Positions 28,785 to 38,981 of a DNA stretch of 57,582 bases are shown here, piece by piece. Both the position numbers and the translations under genes were made by a program. Each line of letters opens with the position of its first letter. Positions within the stretch are counted from its first letter, which is position 1. A model generated the notes under the pieces. It was not told the origin of the DNA. It made no database searches and saw only the letters and a program-made list of their open reading frames with translations. This stretch comes from Endozoicomonas sp. G2_1 (GTDB lineage: Bacteria; Pseudomonadota; Gammaproteobacteria; Enterobacterales; Alteromonadaceae), in contig NZ_JAGHQT010000023.1 of NCBI RefSeq assembly GCF_017744155.1, forward strand, positions 1 to 57,582, in the 5' to 3' direction.

Positions 28785-31712
28785 TTAATCGTCGAATGAA
28801 ATAATTGTGCTGTCGATATCGAATGAGTAAACGTCCTCAGCTAATTGCAAGCTATAAACGTCGTAGTCGATATCGAATGAAACTACATCGTTTAAACCAC
28901 CAGCTACCTTGATACCGTCTAAATTACTTCGGATATCTAAAACTGAAGAAACATGAGAATATATCTGGCTTGATACGTCTATCGGGCTGCCAACGTGTTC
29001 ACAAATAACGTTCGAAACGTCCAACTGGTTAGCGACAAAGGCTAAGACAGAATATCTAACGTCAACGGGAGAGCTAACAACCGCATTTATAGAGCTACGA
29101 ACATCAAGTAAACCTATTGCGCTTTCAGCGATATAATTACTAACTTCAAGCCGCGAACTTACCGAGCTAATTAAGCCAGCAATAGTATTTCTAATGTCAA
29201 CTTGAGCACTTACTGATTCCAGTACAACACTCGTTAACTCTATCGATGCAGCAACGTGACGCAACACTGAATTGCGAACATCTAACAAAGAACTTGTATA
29301 AGATGCGATAGAGTTACTGATCGTGGCTTGAGAGCTGACACCAGAAGCAATAGAGCTAGACAACACAACACTGCTACTAGCTTTGTTATAAATAGCATTT
29401 CTTACGTCTACGTTACTCGATACTCGATCGGCGATGTAATTTCGTACATCTAAACGAGAAACTACCGACTCAAGAGCGCTGGCAATAGCGCTTCTAATAT
29501 CAACCTTAGAACTAACAAAGCCGTTAACATAATTAGAAATAGTTAACAGTGACGAGACAGAACTGACGCTAGACACAAGGTAAAACGCTGACGCAATATC
29601 GCTGCCATTCCAGCCTTTACCTTTTAGAGCTGTTTGACCAGCTTCGTTGATTTGACCGCTATCAGTGATATAAGTCAGTAAATTTGAGTCTTGAATGCCT
29701 ACGCCTTTATTTTGGGCATCGCGAGTATCGGTAACATTACCTGAACCCGTCACAGTGCCGAGAGCCGCGAAGCAGCCGCCCTTGGGGATAAGGCAGTTAT
29801 GCAGATCAGCATTGTTAACATTAAAAGCAACCGCACTTGTTACTGACGAACTATCAAAGATACATTCCTGTAGCTTAGTGTTGTCAGTGTTCTTACCTAC
29901 AACGGCTTCCCTTGTATAACTTTTGAAAAGGGTTTTGCTTATGTTAGCTTTTTGTATAAAGCTGCAATTTATCGCTTGTGTGCTGGCTGTATCAACGACA
30001 CAACTATCTATGCTTAAATTTCCATCGTTTGTATTGCCAGAAAAACTACCTAGTGTAAGATTTTTTAAGCTAAATAAACCTGACTTATTAATGATACAGT
30101 GACCACCAAAACCGTATGACTTTTGCTCTGAAACAGCGTGTTTATCTGTGTTACCAACTAGTTCTATAACAGTGCCGTCTGCGCCGTTTTTAGCTAACGT
30201 TTCACTACCAAAATATTCGTAAATGACACCATGATTAATGACGTTTAAGTTTGCACCGATACCGTTAATGAAGTTTTGAGGGGTTGAATAGTCTTTGGCG
30301 CTGCCTATTGTGTAGACTTTCTTATCAATTATCCGTTGCCACTTAGTAGTGGGGATATTATTTATTGCAGCATGATTATTCCCCGCACTATCAACGATCT
30401 TACTAACGTCATCTGTCGTGAAATCCCAGTTATTTAGCACTGTCCCGTCACTAGTCTCATAACTTGCCGAATAAATTGCACCAGTAAAACGAAAGTTTGA
30501 GTAAGAAGTGTTAAAGCCGAGAATAGGGTCAAGCGTAACGTTAGACCAAGACATTTCTAAATTGCCATTGATACGAATGCTTATCTCCGTGCCGCTGCGC
30601 TCTATAGTTAAATCATAATCCTGATTTTCTAGTAAAACCGTTTGACCGCTTAGTCTTTGGTTATCAATTCGGCAATCAAGCCTGTGGTTAGTAGTTGAAA
30701 TCGATATAAAATCTAAACCACTGCTATTGCTGTACACACCAATGAGCATTTGAAATGTATTTGCGATGGTGTTGTGCTTGTAGTCAAAGCGACATTTTAG
30801 TTTTGCTCCATCGGCAATAACTATAGGCGTAGCTATTGTTGCAAAGGTGTTATTGCCAAATTGATAACCTACAATTCGATCAGCTTGTGTTTTATAGCCA
30901 GAGTCAGTAAAAAAGTTGTTTAGCGTTGCGATATAACCGCTAAAATGACAAGCAACAGAGTCACCACGGGTTTTGTTAAATTCCCAGTAGCGAGAGTTTC
31001 TATGGTCTAACTTATCAAGGTATTTAAAATAAGCGAACGATAACGACTTTGTAGCCCCGCTATCTGCTTGTCCTAATTTATCCAGCGTTAAACCCGCTGT
31101 GACTGACTTTGTTTGTTTTAAAACGCCGTCGATATACAAGCTGTAGTTTGTTGAATTAGGCTCTTTAACAAGTTTTAACGTAAACCACTCGCCAATTTCG
31201 ATTCCCGTAGGGTTAAATCTAAGCTCCGCTGTTGACGCTGTTTTCCAAATTAATAAATTGTCACTTTTCCTAAAAATAACACGGCCTGACCCCATCAGGG
31301 CAACAACATCAAATTGAGACGCACTATTAATTTTTAATCTTACTTCATATTCATAGCTACTCGCTGAAACAGTACCAGCAAATGTTGTTGCATCAAAAGT
31401 AATGTTATCGTCGACACCATCAGTGGTAATACAATAATCGTCGTAAAAATTTTCGGTTGTTTGAAACAAACTAAATGGATCACTGTCTATTCCATTAGGT
31501 TTAGCCGCTGTCCAAGTAGCGCTAACTCGCTCGCCGCTACTGGCGGCAACACCTATTAAATTTGCACTATCGAAAGTTTCGCCAGTCTCACCTGTTATAC
31601 AATTAGTTACTGTCGTGCCATCATCAAATTGACATGTCAATAAATTTGCCGTAGCAGGGTTATCATAGTTTACGCTAATAGGACTGGCGACTTGGCTAGC
31701 AAAAACAGTCAT
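28785..31712 (-). CDS. Large tail fibre/adhesin with LDVRN repeats
   Basis: A 975-aa protein. Residues about 100-420 contain two concanavalin/LamG-like beta-sandwich regions (FDATTFAGTVSASSYEYEVRLKI, then KLKCRFDYKHNTIANTFQ), possibly sugar-binding. A middle section with repeated short strands resembles a beta-helix. From about 720 there are roughly a dozen units of about 17 residues of the type SSxLDVRNxI (VSRLDVRNYIAD, SSNVDVRNAIYN, SSPVDVRYSV). The C-terminus has three SFDID units. It probably forms a trimeric fibre or appendage for host recognition. Confidence 0.65.
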   Translation of the reverse strand: MTVFASQVASPISVNYDNPATANLLTCQFDDGTTVTNCITGETGETFDSANLIGVAASSGERVSATWTAAKPNGIDSDPFSLFQTTENFYDDYCITTDGVDDNITFDATTFAGTVSASSYEYEVRLKINSASQFDVVALMGSGRVIFRKSDNLLIWKTASTAELRFNPTGIEIGEWFTLKLVKEPNSTNYSLYIDGVLKQTKSVTAGLTLDKLGQADSGATKSLSFAYFKYLDKLDHRNSRYWEFNKTRGDSVACHFSGYIATLNNFFTDSGYKTQADRIVGYQFGNNTFATIATPIVIADGAKLKCRFDYKHNTIANTFQMLIGVYSNSSGLDFISISTTNHRLDCRIDNQRLSGQTVLLENQDYDLTIERSGTEISIRINGNLEMSWSNVTLDPILGFNTSYSNFRFTGAIYSASYETSDGTVLNNWDFTTDDVSKIVDSAGNNHAAINNIPTTKWQRIIDKKVYTIGSAKDYSTPQNFINGIGANLNVINHGVIYEYFGSETLAKNGADGTVIELVGNTDKHAVSEQKSYGFGGHCIINKSGLFSLKNLTLGSFSGNTNDGNLSIDSCVVDTASTQAINCSFIQKANISKTLFKSYTREAVVGKNTDNTKLQECIFDSSSVTSAVAFNVNNADLHNCLIPKGGCFAALGTVTGSGNVTDTRDAQNKGVGIQDSNLLTYITDSGQINEAGQTALKGKGWNGSDIASAFYLVSSVSSVSSLLTISNYVNGFVSSKVDIRSAIASALESVVSRLDVRNYIADRVSSNVDVRNAIYNKASSSVVLSSSIASGVSSQATISNSIASYTSSLLDVRNSVLRHVAASIELTSVVLESVSAQVDIRNTIAGLISSVSSRLEVSNYIAESAIGLLDVRSSINAVVSSPVDVRYSVLAFVANQLDVSNVICEHVGSPIDVSSQIYSHVSSVLDIRSNLDGIKVAGGLNDVVSFDIDYDVYSLQLAEDVYSFDIDSTIISFDD

Positions 31713-31716
31713 AAGA

Positions 31717-32463
31717 TTAACTCACTGCATATTCTGCTATTGCTGAAAACTCGCGGTCGTATTTGCTTGCTACGCGATATTTAACGCGACGAAGTAAATC
31801 ACTGTTATTCACTGTTAGCGTGATAGGTGCCGTTTCACTCGCCTTTAACGCGATACTGCCACGGATACGAGAATCAACAGCGTAATCGTCATCGTCATTG
31901 TTTTTAGTTAGCGCAGTAACCGTAAAAACATCATCGTATTGCGAAGCGTTCGACACCGTAATGGTGACTTTGTGTTTTTCTCGCGCACCGTTATTGATCA
32001 AGTAGTGGGTATCATCACCGGTTGTTATGCTTGTACTCGCTAATATAGTTTTAGGTGTCAATGACGCTTTTGCTTGGTCAAACTGCTGTTGTGTTGCCGA
32101 TTCAAAAGGTTTATGTGCACCGTTGGCGAAAGCAATTGCTGCGTTTTTGAGGTTAGTAAGGGCAGCGCTAACTGTGACTTGAGTTCCGTCAAGTAGCGTC
32201 ACATTGCCCTCACTGGCAGAAAGTGCAATCATAGCATCAAGCATTGCGCTTACATTGCTCGGGTGACCGTCTATAAAATTGAACTCTCCACCTCGTAACT
32301 CGTCATAAGTCGCCGCTTGTAAATCACCCGAGTGGTTTTTAAAGTAACTGTACAGGCCATTGGCTACCACAAATATTTTCATTTGAGAGCCACTGATAAG
32401 CTTAGTTTTACTAACCGAGTATGACTTAGCCGTCGCTAAATCCGGAAAATCTGAAAGGTTCAA
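31717..32463 (-). CDS. Putative tail fibre accessory protein
   Basis: A 248-aa protein. The N-terminal half is helical (DLATAKSYSVSKTKLISG) and the C-terminal half strand-rich (KHKVTITVSNASQYDDVFTVTALT, SETAPITLTVNNSDLLRRVKYRV). It overlaps the 92-aa gene by 4 bp. It belongs to the fibre cluster; no named family. Confidence 0.5.
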   Translation of the reverse strand: MNLSDFPDLATAKSYSVSKTKLISGSQMKIFVVANGLYSYFKNHSGDLQAATYDELRGGEFNFIDGHPSNVSAMLDAMIALSASEGNVTLLDGTQVTVSAALTNLKNAAIAFANGAHKPFESATQQQFDQAKASLTPKTILASTSITTGDDTHYLINNGAREKHKVTITVSNASQYDDVFTVTALTKNNDDDDYAVDSRIRGSIALKASETAPITLTVNNSDLLRRVKYRVASKYDREFSAIAEYAVS

Positions 32464-32738
32464 TGTGATTTCCTCTTATATAAAAAATTATCATTCTTAA
32501 AGCGCCTAAAATCAGCGTGTTCAAAGCCTAAACTAATGAACAGTGATGCGAATGCACGCCAGTCTTGACGAGTAAATTCATTGATGCAAAGCAGCCCTTC
32601 TACGTGTGGGTTACCATCGATGACTGATACATGACCCGATCCATCAAAAGTGCCGTCATCACACATACGTCTTGCTCTAATACCTACTATTTCAAAATGC
32701 CAATCGCCAAAAACGATAACGTGCTTAGGTGTTTTCAT
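32460..32738 (-). CDS. Small phage protein of fibre cluster
   Basis: A 92-aa protein with HVIVFGDWHFEIVGIRARRM, then NPHVEGLLCINEFTRQDWRAF and an FRRFKN end. The pattern (VEGLxxINxxxRxxWRAFxxxFxxxGF) resembles a small phage family seen next to tail fibres, with a compact alpha/beta fold similar to acetyltransferase fragments. The role is unknown. Confidence 0.5.
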   Translation of the reverse strand: MKTPKHVIVFGDWHFEIVGIRARRMCDDGTFDGSGHVSVIDGNPHVEGLLCINEFTRQDWRAFASLFISLGFEHADFRRFKNDNFLYKRKSH

Positions 32739-32740
32739 TG

Positions 32741-33142
32741 CTAATACCTAGTAACTTGCTTTTTACCTTCATCGCGCTCAATGCTTTTTTCACAATGATT
32801 TGCGTCCTTAAATATCTCGATCGCAACTAAGTCAACTTTGTTTGCAATAAACGTCCATTTTGATCCACGTTTCCTCGCTTTACCTAAACGACTAGATAAC
32901 GTATCGTCAGGGTCACCGCCAGTTTGAGCGCTACGATAGTTATCTAACCCTTCAAAACAGTTAATACCCCATCGTTTTACCTTGCCTTTTCCAAATAGGG
33001 CGCACAGCAAAGCAACCAAATTAATAACAACCGAAAGCAACGACATAACAAGTGCCAGCACCAGGAAAACAAATAACCAAAACAATGCTTCACTTTTAAC
33101 GAGAACAAAAAAAATCAAACGCTTCACTTTATAAACTCCCAA
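32741..33142 (-). CDS. Membrane protein with GGDPDDTLSSRLGKA motif
   Basis: A 133-aa protein. Residues about 8-50 are hydrophobic with two possible membrane segments (FWLFVFLVLALVMSLLSVV and NLVALLCALFG). The soluble part carries AQTGGDPDDTLSSRLGKARKRGSKW, a motif common in a small family of phage membrane proteins near tail or lysis genes (often mislabelled UvrD helicase). Function unknown; possibly a host-envelope factor. Confidence 0.55.
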   Translation of the reverse strand: MGVYKVKRLIFFVLVKSEALFWLFVFLVLALVMSLLSVVINLVALLCALFGKGKVKRWGINCFEGLDNYRSAQTGGDPDDTLSSRLGKARKRGSKWTFIANKVDLVAIEIFKDANHCEKSIERDEGKKQVTRY

Positions 33143-33148
33143 TAAAAA

Positions 33149-33166
33149 AGGTCGCCAAAGCGACCT
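33149..33166. terminator. Hairpin terminator after collagen-like fibre gene
   Basis: AGGTCGC (33149-33155), loop CAAA, GCGACCT (33160-33166). A-runs lie on both sides, which give T-runs on either strand. It separates the 1066-aa fibre gene from the membrane-protein gene on the - strand. Confidence 0.65.
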
Positions 33167-33187
33167 AATAAAAAACAGGTAAATACA

Positions 33188-36100
33188 TTAACCGCACTTA
33201 TAAATAACAGCGATTTGCTTTACTTCATCGGGCGACTCGAATGAGACGTTTTGCCGGGACTCAGCGACTGTAAAATTCCTGACGATATCATCACTTTGCT
33301 TCATACCTTTGCCCGCAGTACTTGATGTTGTGATCAAGTCGCCAATCTCTATGTCACCGTTTTCCCCGATAACATTCACTAAACCTTCTCCAACTGCGTT
33401 AACGGTCACTAAATCATACGCAAGGCCAATAATATGTTCGTCATCGCTGCCGATGATTGCATCAGGTGCATTGTCTGCTGTTAACGGGACGCGTTCTACC
33501 AATACACCGCGGGCAGATTTCTGGTTAACCTTAGTAGACTGGCACATCGCTGTGACCGTGCTTGATATACTACTGGTGTAAACCAAACTATCATCACAAA
33601 GGATATCACCAGGCACCAACTCCACATGCTCTTTGGCAATTAGGCCATGGTGAGCGCCGGTAACCGAGGTCAAACTTCCTTGAACGTGAACATTCCCGCT
33701 AAAATATGTATTATGCCAAGCTCTTATCTTCCATGTTGTACCTGAAAGTGCAGCGTATAAGTAAATCCGGCCATCACTTCTGGTGCTGACGTAAGAGCTT
33801 TTACCCGCTTGACTACCTGTACCTTTGATACCAATCGTTGACTCGGCAATGGGATTTCCACTACTGCTTGTATCTATACCTACATTTAAGTAAGCCCCGT
33901 TTGAATATGTCGCTGATAAACCTTGTTCGTATATACCTCGCCCTCGGTAGAGGAAGGTGCCTAAACTCGCCGACCAGCTAAAGGCAGCATCACCACTGGG
34001 CTTAATAAAACGAACATTTGGTGCATAAAAATCTAGAGCGCTTAACGTGGGCGAGCCGTTAAAATGAATACCCGTAACTTGGTTACTAGAGTTAGAACCA
34101 ATGTAATTAACGGCAAGTTTGTCAGTAGTGACACTGTTAGCAGCAAGAGCTAAAGCACCCACACTACCTTGAACCAGTAGGTTACCGTTTATAACTTCAG
34201 TAACCAGAACCCAAGACGAACCGTTCCAATACCGTGTTTGAGCAAAACCGGTTGAAGGATAACTAAGCGTGACCCTGTCCAATAACACTTTTGAATAGCC
34301 GGCTGATGTTATTGCTGCATCAGCAGCAGAGTTAGACCAACCATTATTAACTCTGTAAAAATGAGCACTACCTCTACTACCACCCGGTCCCGTTGGACCT
34401 CTGGGTCCCGTTGGACCTCTGGGGCCTGTTGGACCTTGTGGACCTCCCGGGCCTGTTGGGCCTGTTGGGCCTGTTGGGCCTGTTGGGCCTGTTGGACCTG
34501 TTGGACCTTGCGGACCATCTTGGCCTCTTCGCCCCATGATTTCCTCTAAGCTAACCTCTTCACCGTTAACTTCTTCAAATCTAGGACGAGCAAAAAATGA
34601 TTCATGAGACTGGTTAGTTACATAGTATCGATACACACGTTGAGTTTGACGTGTTGCTCCGGGTTTGTTGCGAAAATCATTACCGGATCTAACTTTCAAG
34701 CCAGTAATAGGGTCATAGACACCACTAATGCCAGTGTTCCCACCGCTATAGCCGCTGCCATGGATGACGCCTACCACTAAGTACCACTTATTCATTTGAG
34801 GCAAATCACCAGACCAGAAATATGGATTGGTGTTTTGCCCTCCCCCACTAACGTTGTTAGTGTTAGCCCCATCACAACCTAGATAGTTAGTTAAAGCCGT
34901 CCCCGTACTCTTCATCCATACACAGGTTCGATAACTCTTAGTGTGATCTATACCGTAAACATGGGCGTTCCAACCACCATCCGAAGAGTTATCGCCTTTA
35001 GTTGCGTGCCAAACTGGCTCTGTAGTACCTAAAGGGCCTTGTAACAGTTCAACCTTGTTTTCATCTGAAAAACCATTTTGGGAAAAACGACCTTGGGTTC
35101 CTGAGCGACCAACAACCCAGTGCTCGGCAGCGCGTAACAAATTAACGTAGCCACTTTCACCAAGTATACGAGTCCAAGTATAAAGGCTAGCGTTTGAAGA
35201 ATCAGTTTGACTGAAATCAGTGTATGTGCCGATGTAGGCTTTGCCATCAGGACTTTGGCTAAACCCGCCGCCGCTACCATCGTCAGCATAAGCAATATGT
35301 AAATAGGTTGTTTGGCCGTTCGCACCGTTAGCACCCGGTATACCTCGGTTGCCTTGGGGACCTTGTGAGCCTCTCACAAGCTGCCAACTATAAGATGACG
35401 GGTTGGTGGAGTCTGTGGGGCTACTATCCACATAGGTTCCTATGTAGGATTTTCCAGATGGACTTTGGCTAAAACCACCCCCACTAGCGTTATCTGCATA
35501 AGCAATATGGAAATAGCTAGGCCTCCCGTCGGCACCAGCAGGTCCTTGTATACCTGTATCACCACGAGGACCTTGCAGACCCTGTAAACCTCGTGGTCCC
35601 TGTGGTCCCTGTGGTCCTTGCGGCCCTTGAGGACCCTCAACAAGTACCCAAGTGTATCGAGACGGGTCTGTCGAATCTTGGTGAACAAAGTCAGAATACG
35701 TGCCCATGTACGATTTACCATCAGGGCTTTGGCTAAAACCTACGCCAAGTGCTGTGTCGGCATAAGCGATGTGCAAGTAGCTAGTCTCGCCATTGGCCCC
35801 GTTAACACCAGGTATACCCTTGTCACCCGCTGGGCCTTGTGACCCTTGCGCTTGAATCCAGTTATAATCACTAGGGTCACTAGAGTCAGCCGCCGTAAAG
35901 TCGGAGTAAGTACCGATATATGCCTTTCCTGCAGGATTCTGACTGAAGCCTGCACCACTTGAATCGTCGGCGTAAGCTATATGGAAATAACTGGGACGAC
36001 CATCTGCACCAGATGGACCTTGAACCCCTTGAGGGCCAGATGGACCTTGCGCACCAGCAGCACCGTCCTCTCCTCGTATCTTCGACCAATCAAAAATACT

Positions 36101-36388
36101 AAAATCAGTTATTTGGCTAAGTTCGGTCAATGCTTTTCGTTGACCTGGGGCAAAGCCTATCCATTTTTTCCCGGTGCTATCCGTGATGCTTGCATTGGTA
36201 CCGGTGTTATCGTCGGCATATACACGCCACAAATGATAAGCCGGATCTAACGGCTCAGCGTTAAAATCAATTAAATAAAGCTTATTTTCAAAATTGCCAT
36301 AAACCTGTGCTTGCTTCAATACACCATTTTGATTGATGTAAACGCTGTTTATTTTGCGTAACGCACCTTGGTGATTAACTGCAGACAT
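33188..36388 (-). CDS. Collagen-like tail fibre
   Basis: A 1066-aa fibre. Residues about 100-410 contain four copies of a roughly 75-residue unit (SYFHIAYAD...GFSQxPxGKxYIGTYxDF...DSxxPSxYxW), each separated by Gly-X-Y collagen-like stretches ([30 protein letters not shown]). A second Gly-X-Y run with GPTGPTGP repeats is at about 620-675. The C-terminus has a carbohydrate-binding-like stretch and an S74-like end with VVxVNxVGEGxVNV. It should be a trimeric host-recognition fibre. The repetitive DNA at 34385-34510 invites slippage. Confidence 0.85.
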   Translation of the reverse strand: MSAVNHQGALRKINSVYINQNGVLKQAQVYGNFENKLYLIDFNAEPLDPAYHLWRVYADDNTGTNASITDSTGKKWIGFAPGQRKALTELSQITDFSIFDWSKIRGEDGAAGAQGPSGPQGVQGPSGADGRPSYFHIAYADDSSGAGFSQNPAGKAYIGTYSDFTAADSSDPSDYNWIQAQGSQGPAGDKGIPGVNGANGETSYLHIAYADTALGVGFSQSPDGKSYMGTYSDFVHQDSTDPSRYTWVLVEGPQGPQGPQGPQGPRGLQGLQGPRGDTGIQGPAGADGRPSYFHIAYADNASGGGFSQSPSGKSYIGTYVDSSPTDSTNPSSYSWQLVRGSQGPQGNRGIPGANGANGQTTYLHIAYADDGSGGGFSQSPDGKAYIGTYTDFSQTDSSNASLYTWTRILGESGYVNLLRAAEHWVVGRSGTQGRFSQNGFSDENKVELLQGPLGTTEPVWHATKGDNSSDGGWNAHVYGIDHTKSYRTCVWMKSTGTALTNYLGCDGANTNNVSGGGQNTNPYFWSGDLPQMNKWYLVVGVIHGSGYSGGNTGISGVYDPITGLKVRSGNDFRNKPGATRQTQRVYRYYVTNQSHESFFARPRFEEVNGEEVSLEEIMGRRGQDGPQGPTGPTGPTGPTGPTGPTGPGGPQGPTGPRGPTGPRGPTGPGGSRGSAHFYRVNNGWSNSAADAAITSAGYSKVLLDRVTLSYPSTGFAQTRYWNGSSWVLVTEVINGNLLVQGSVGALALAANSVTTDKLAVNYIGSNSSNQVTGIHFNGSPTLSALDFYAPNVRFIKPSGDAAFSWSASLGTFLYRGRGIYEQGLSATYSNGAYLNVGIDTSSSGNPIAESTIGIKGTGSQAGKSSYVSTRSDGRIYLYAALSGTTWKIRAWHNTYFSGNVHVQGSLTSVTGAHHGLIAKEHVELVPGDILCDDSLVYTSSISSTVTAMCQSTKVNQKSARGVLVERVPLTADNAPDAIIGSDDEHIIGLAYDLVTVNAVGEGLVNVIGENGDIEIGDLITTSSTAGKGMKQSDDIVRNFTVAESRQNVSFESPDEVKQIAVIYKCG

Positions 36389-36390
36389 AA

Positions 36391-36771
36391 TTACTCTTGA
36401 ATAACTAGCACAATATCGCCGTGCTTCGTTGAACCAGCACTAGGCACCGATGTAGACACCTGCATTTGAGAACCCAATCGGTTTAACACCTCTGACACTT
36501 GCGCCATTAAACGCGCGTTGGGGTTTAATGATGTATTACGCATAATCGCATAATCACTATTAGTTAAATTTGAGCCTTTATATTCATCAAAAAGAGTTAA
36601 TGTATCGTCAGAATTAATACTTTCTACTTCGAGGATTTCACCGTTAACAATTAACGCATCACCTGGTAAAGGCTTTTGCGCTGCCGTTAACCATAAGCAC
36701 CCAACACCAGTAACATTTTTGCTACCACTTGCAACATTTATCTTTCCAGCTCTATACCAATTTGAGGCCAT
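36391..36771 (-). CDS. Tail fibre adaptor candidate
   Basis: A 126-aa protein starting [23 protein letters not shown], a recurrent N-terminal pattern (YRxGTVTVxxGSxxVTGxGTxW) of phage fibre and baseplate adaptor proteins that fold as a small beta domain. It lies between the J-like tail protein and the fibre, so it may attach the fibre to the hub. Confidence 0.65.
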   Translation of the reverse strand: MASNWYRAGKINVASGSKNVTGVGCLWLTAAQKPLPGDALIVNGEILEVESINSDDTLTLFDEYKGSNLTNSDYAIMRNTSLNPNARLMAQVSEVLNRLGSQMQVSTSVPSAGSTKHGDIVLVIQE

Positions 36772-36773
36772 TA

Positions 36774-38981
36774 TTACTCCAATGCTTTTACCGCGCCGCT
36801 ATCACCGGCGCTCTCTAAATAAAGCCCTTGCACCTTGTCAAAGGTAGAACCTCGTTTAAATACATCAGCCACTATTGCTGATTGTTGTACTCTGACCCAA
36901 TCATTTACCTGAGGAACCAAGACTACTTTGAATGTTTGCACCTGATTAGAAACAGGAACTAAGCAACCTAGCTGAGGGGTTACGCTACCTTCTTCCTCAA
37001 CATTATGAGAATGAAAATGCTGTCGTTGACTACCGTTTAAATACAAGTAAACGTCAAAGTTACTACTACTACCGCCGCCGCCTTGGTGATCTAAACTAAT
37101 TCCACTAACAACCAATATCCTGTTTTCTATGCTGCCAAGCACACCAGGCTTAATTTCACCTTCTATCAACACGTACCGTTGACTTGGCCCCACATCGTGG
37201 TCTTTGGGAACAACAACAACTGTTCTATCAACAACATCACCGTCCACATTTCTAACGCTGAGCGTGCCTTTGATATCGCAATTTTCATTGATTACAACGT
37301 TATCAAGTTCACCACTGGTAGCTCGAATAACACCGTGAATTCTGGCATTAAGGGTTTCTAATAAGCCGGTAGAGGAAATTTTGGTGCGATCATTAATGTT
37401 TAGGCTTGTGCCTGTTATCGAGCCACCATTTATGACTGGTGACTCAATACGTATACTCGCGGCAATTTTTTCTGCAACGATATTGGCAGCTATTAACGTG
37501 TAAATAGCTGCGGTGTCTATCAACGCCTCTTTAATAACTGTTTTTCCGTCTTTGATCACAAACGGAAATACCGGTGAACCATTACCACCAGTCACAGCAA
37601 AAGCTTGGCTATCAACTAAAAAGCTGGTTGCGGTACCATCATTGTAAAAGCCAACACCGCCGCGCAAGTCGTTAACATTTGTCTTAATACCCCATTGAGC
37701 ATTATATTCACCTTCGTTAGTTGCAACTGTTTGCGTAAGTGTTTGTAAATTAGCTCCATAATCCCCAACCACCGAACTTAAATTAGTGATTTCTGTACTT
37801 CTCGCGCGGTTTTCTTCAGTTTGGGTTTGCTGAAAGGTTTGCAACGCTGATGATGTATCTGACAGCGTACTATTTAATGTCCTAATCGATGAATTAATTG
37901 TTCTGTCAGCACTAGCAACAGCTTCAGCAAATTCCTGAATAGTAGAGCTATTACTGTTAAAATTAACTCTGATATTATTAATGCTGGTAGCGAGTGCACC
38001 ACTTGGGCTTGTTAATGCCAGATTGTAAGCATCTATTTTGGCGTCAATCGTATTTTCGGCCAGGCCATTATCTTCCCAATGGCTTTCAAGTACTTCAATG
38101 CGATTAACATAGGCTTGATCGGCATTTACAGCGGCATGTACTCCACCACTTAATTTAGCGTAATTTTTATCAAACTTAACTTTTATCGCTTCTTGCTGGT
38201 GATAGCTATCTAGCGCATTCATTAATTGCTGCTGCGCTAAAAGCTCCATTAAATCATCTGTACCCTCAATTAAGCTTAAAAGTGGCGAATCGCCTAAAAC
38301 GTCAGCACCGTGATAGATTCGATGAACATTTTCAACTTCTCTTAACTCACTTCTGAGCCATTGATAATTTTCACCTTGGTAAATATCAGCACTATATTCT
38401 TCTAGTACTTCTAGCGGCGTTCGATAAGTTGTCGCTAAACTGCCATTAGTATCATGAATAGGTCCTGATACTCCGGCTTTATTAACGTGACGTATCCAGT
38501 AAACAAAGCTCTGACCACTATCAACATAATCAGTAATCAAATTACCTTGTACCGTTAACACCCTAACAGCCATTGAAAATGCAGGAGCAACATGTGCTCC
38601 ATCGCCACTTTCTACGTAAGGTGTGCCATCATCCTCCAAATGGACGCGCAATCTGAAAATTTCCGTTAGCGCATACCACCTATCATCGGGATCAGGTTCG
38701 TTCCAACGCAAAAAAACGGTATTAAATGTTGGTAGTACCTCAACTCCTGTAGGTGCACTTGGTAATGAATAATCACCTGAGTTATCAAATTCAAACTCCA
38801 AGACACCCCGGTTTCTAGAAAGGTTAATACCTTTCGCATCAACCAAGTCCCGTATTAAAACAGCTCTATCTAAACCACTGCCTGATTGACCAGATAACTT
38901 CTGTAAGATATCAACGATAGAACGTTGACTAGCATCGGCACCTCTTGGCAGAGTAATACCAGGTAACGTTGTCTTGCCCAT
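36774..38981 (-). CDS. Tail hub/host-specificity protein (DUF1983-like)
   Basis: A 735-aa protein. It contains an FN3-like domain early (PSAPTGVEVLPTFNTVFLRWNEPDPDD at about 75-100) and a long helical mid-region with alternating TINSSIRTLNSTLSDT-type helices. A DUF1983-like segment follows (GGVGFYNDGTATSFLVDSQAF, then FVIKDGKTVIKEALIDTAAIYTL), as found at the C-terminus of lambda J-type proteins. It would form part of the tail tip that contacts the host. ATG overlaps the stop of the gene before it. Confidence 0.75.
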   Translation of the reverse strand: MGKTTLPGITLPRGADASQRSIVDILQKLSGQSGSGLDRAVLIRDLVDAKGINLSRNRGVLEFEFDNSGDYSLPSAPTGVEVLPTFNTVFLRWNEPDPDDRWYALTEIFRLRVHLEDDGTPYVESGDGAHVAPAFSMAVRVLTVQGNLITDYVDSGQSFVYWIRHVNKAGVSGPIHDTNGSLATTYRTPLEVLEEYSADIYQGENYQWLRSELREVENVHRIYHGADVLGDSPLLSLIEGTDDLMELLAQQQLMNALDSYHQQEAIKVKFDKNYAKLSGGVHAAVNADQAYVNRIEVLESHWEDNGLAENTIDAKIDAYNLALTSPSGALATSINNIRVNFNSNSSTIQEFAEAVASADRTINSSIRTLNSTLSDTSSALQTFQQTQTEENRARSTEITNLSSVVGDYGANLQTLTQTVATNEGEYNAQWGIKTNVNDLRGGVGFYNDGTATSFLVDSQAFAVTGGNGSPVFPFVIKDGKTVIKEALIDTAAIYTLIAANIVAEKIAASIRIESPVINGGSITGTSLNINDRTKISSTGLLETLNARIHGVIRATSGELDNVVINENCDIKGTLSVRNVDGDVVDRTVVVVPKDHDVGPSQRYVLIEGEIKPGVLGSIENRILVVSGISLDHQGGGGSSSNFDVYLYLNGSQRQHFHSHNVEEEGSVTPQLGCLVPVSNQVQTFKVVLVPQVNDWVRVQQSAIVADVFKRGSTFDKVQGLYLESAGDSGAVKALE

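Noticed and set aside
35440-36089. Alternative-frame ORFs within the collagen-like fibre
   Set aside because: Same-strand shadow frames created by repetitive codons, without ribosome sites.
33309-36250. Several + strand reading frames opposite the fibre genes
   Set aside because: They mirror the Gly-X-Y repeats of the - strand fibre and have repetitive, low-complexity products. They are shadows of the real gene.
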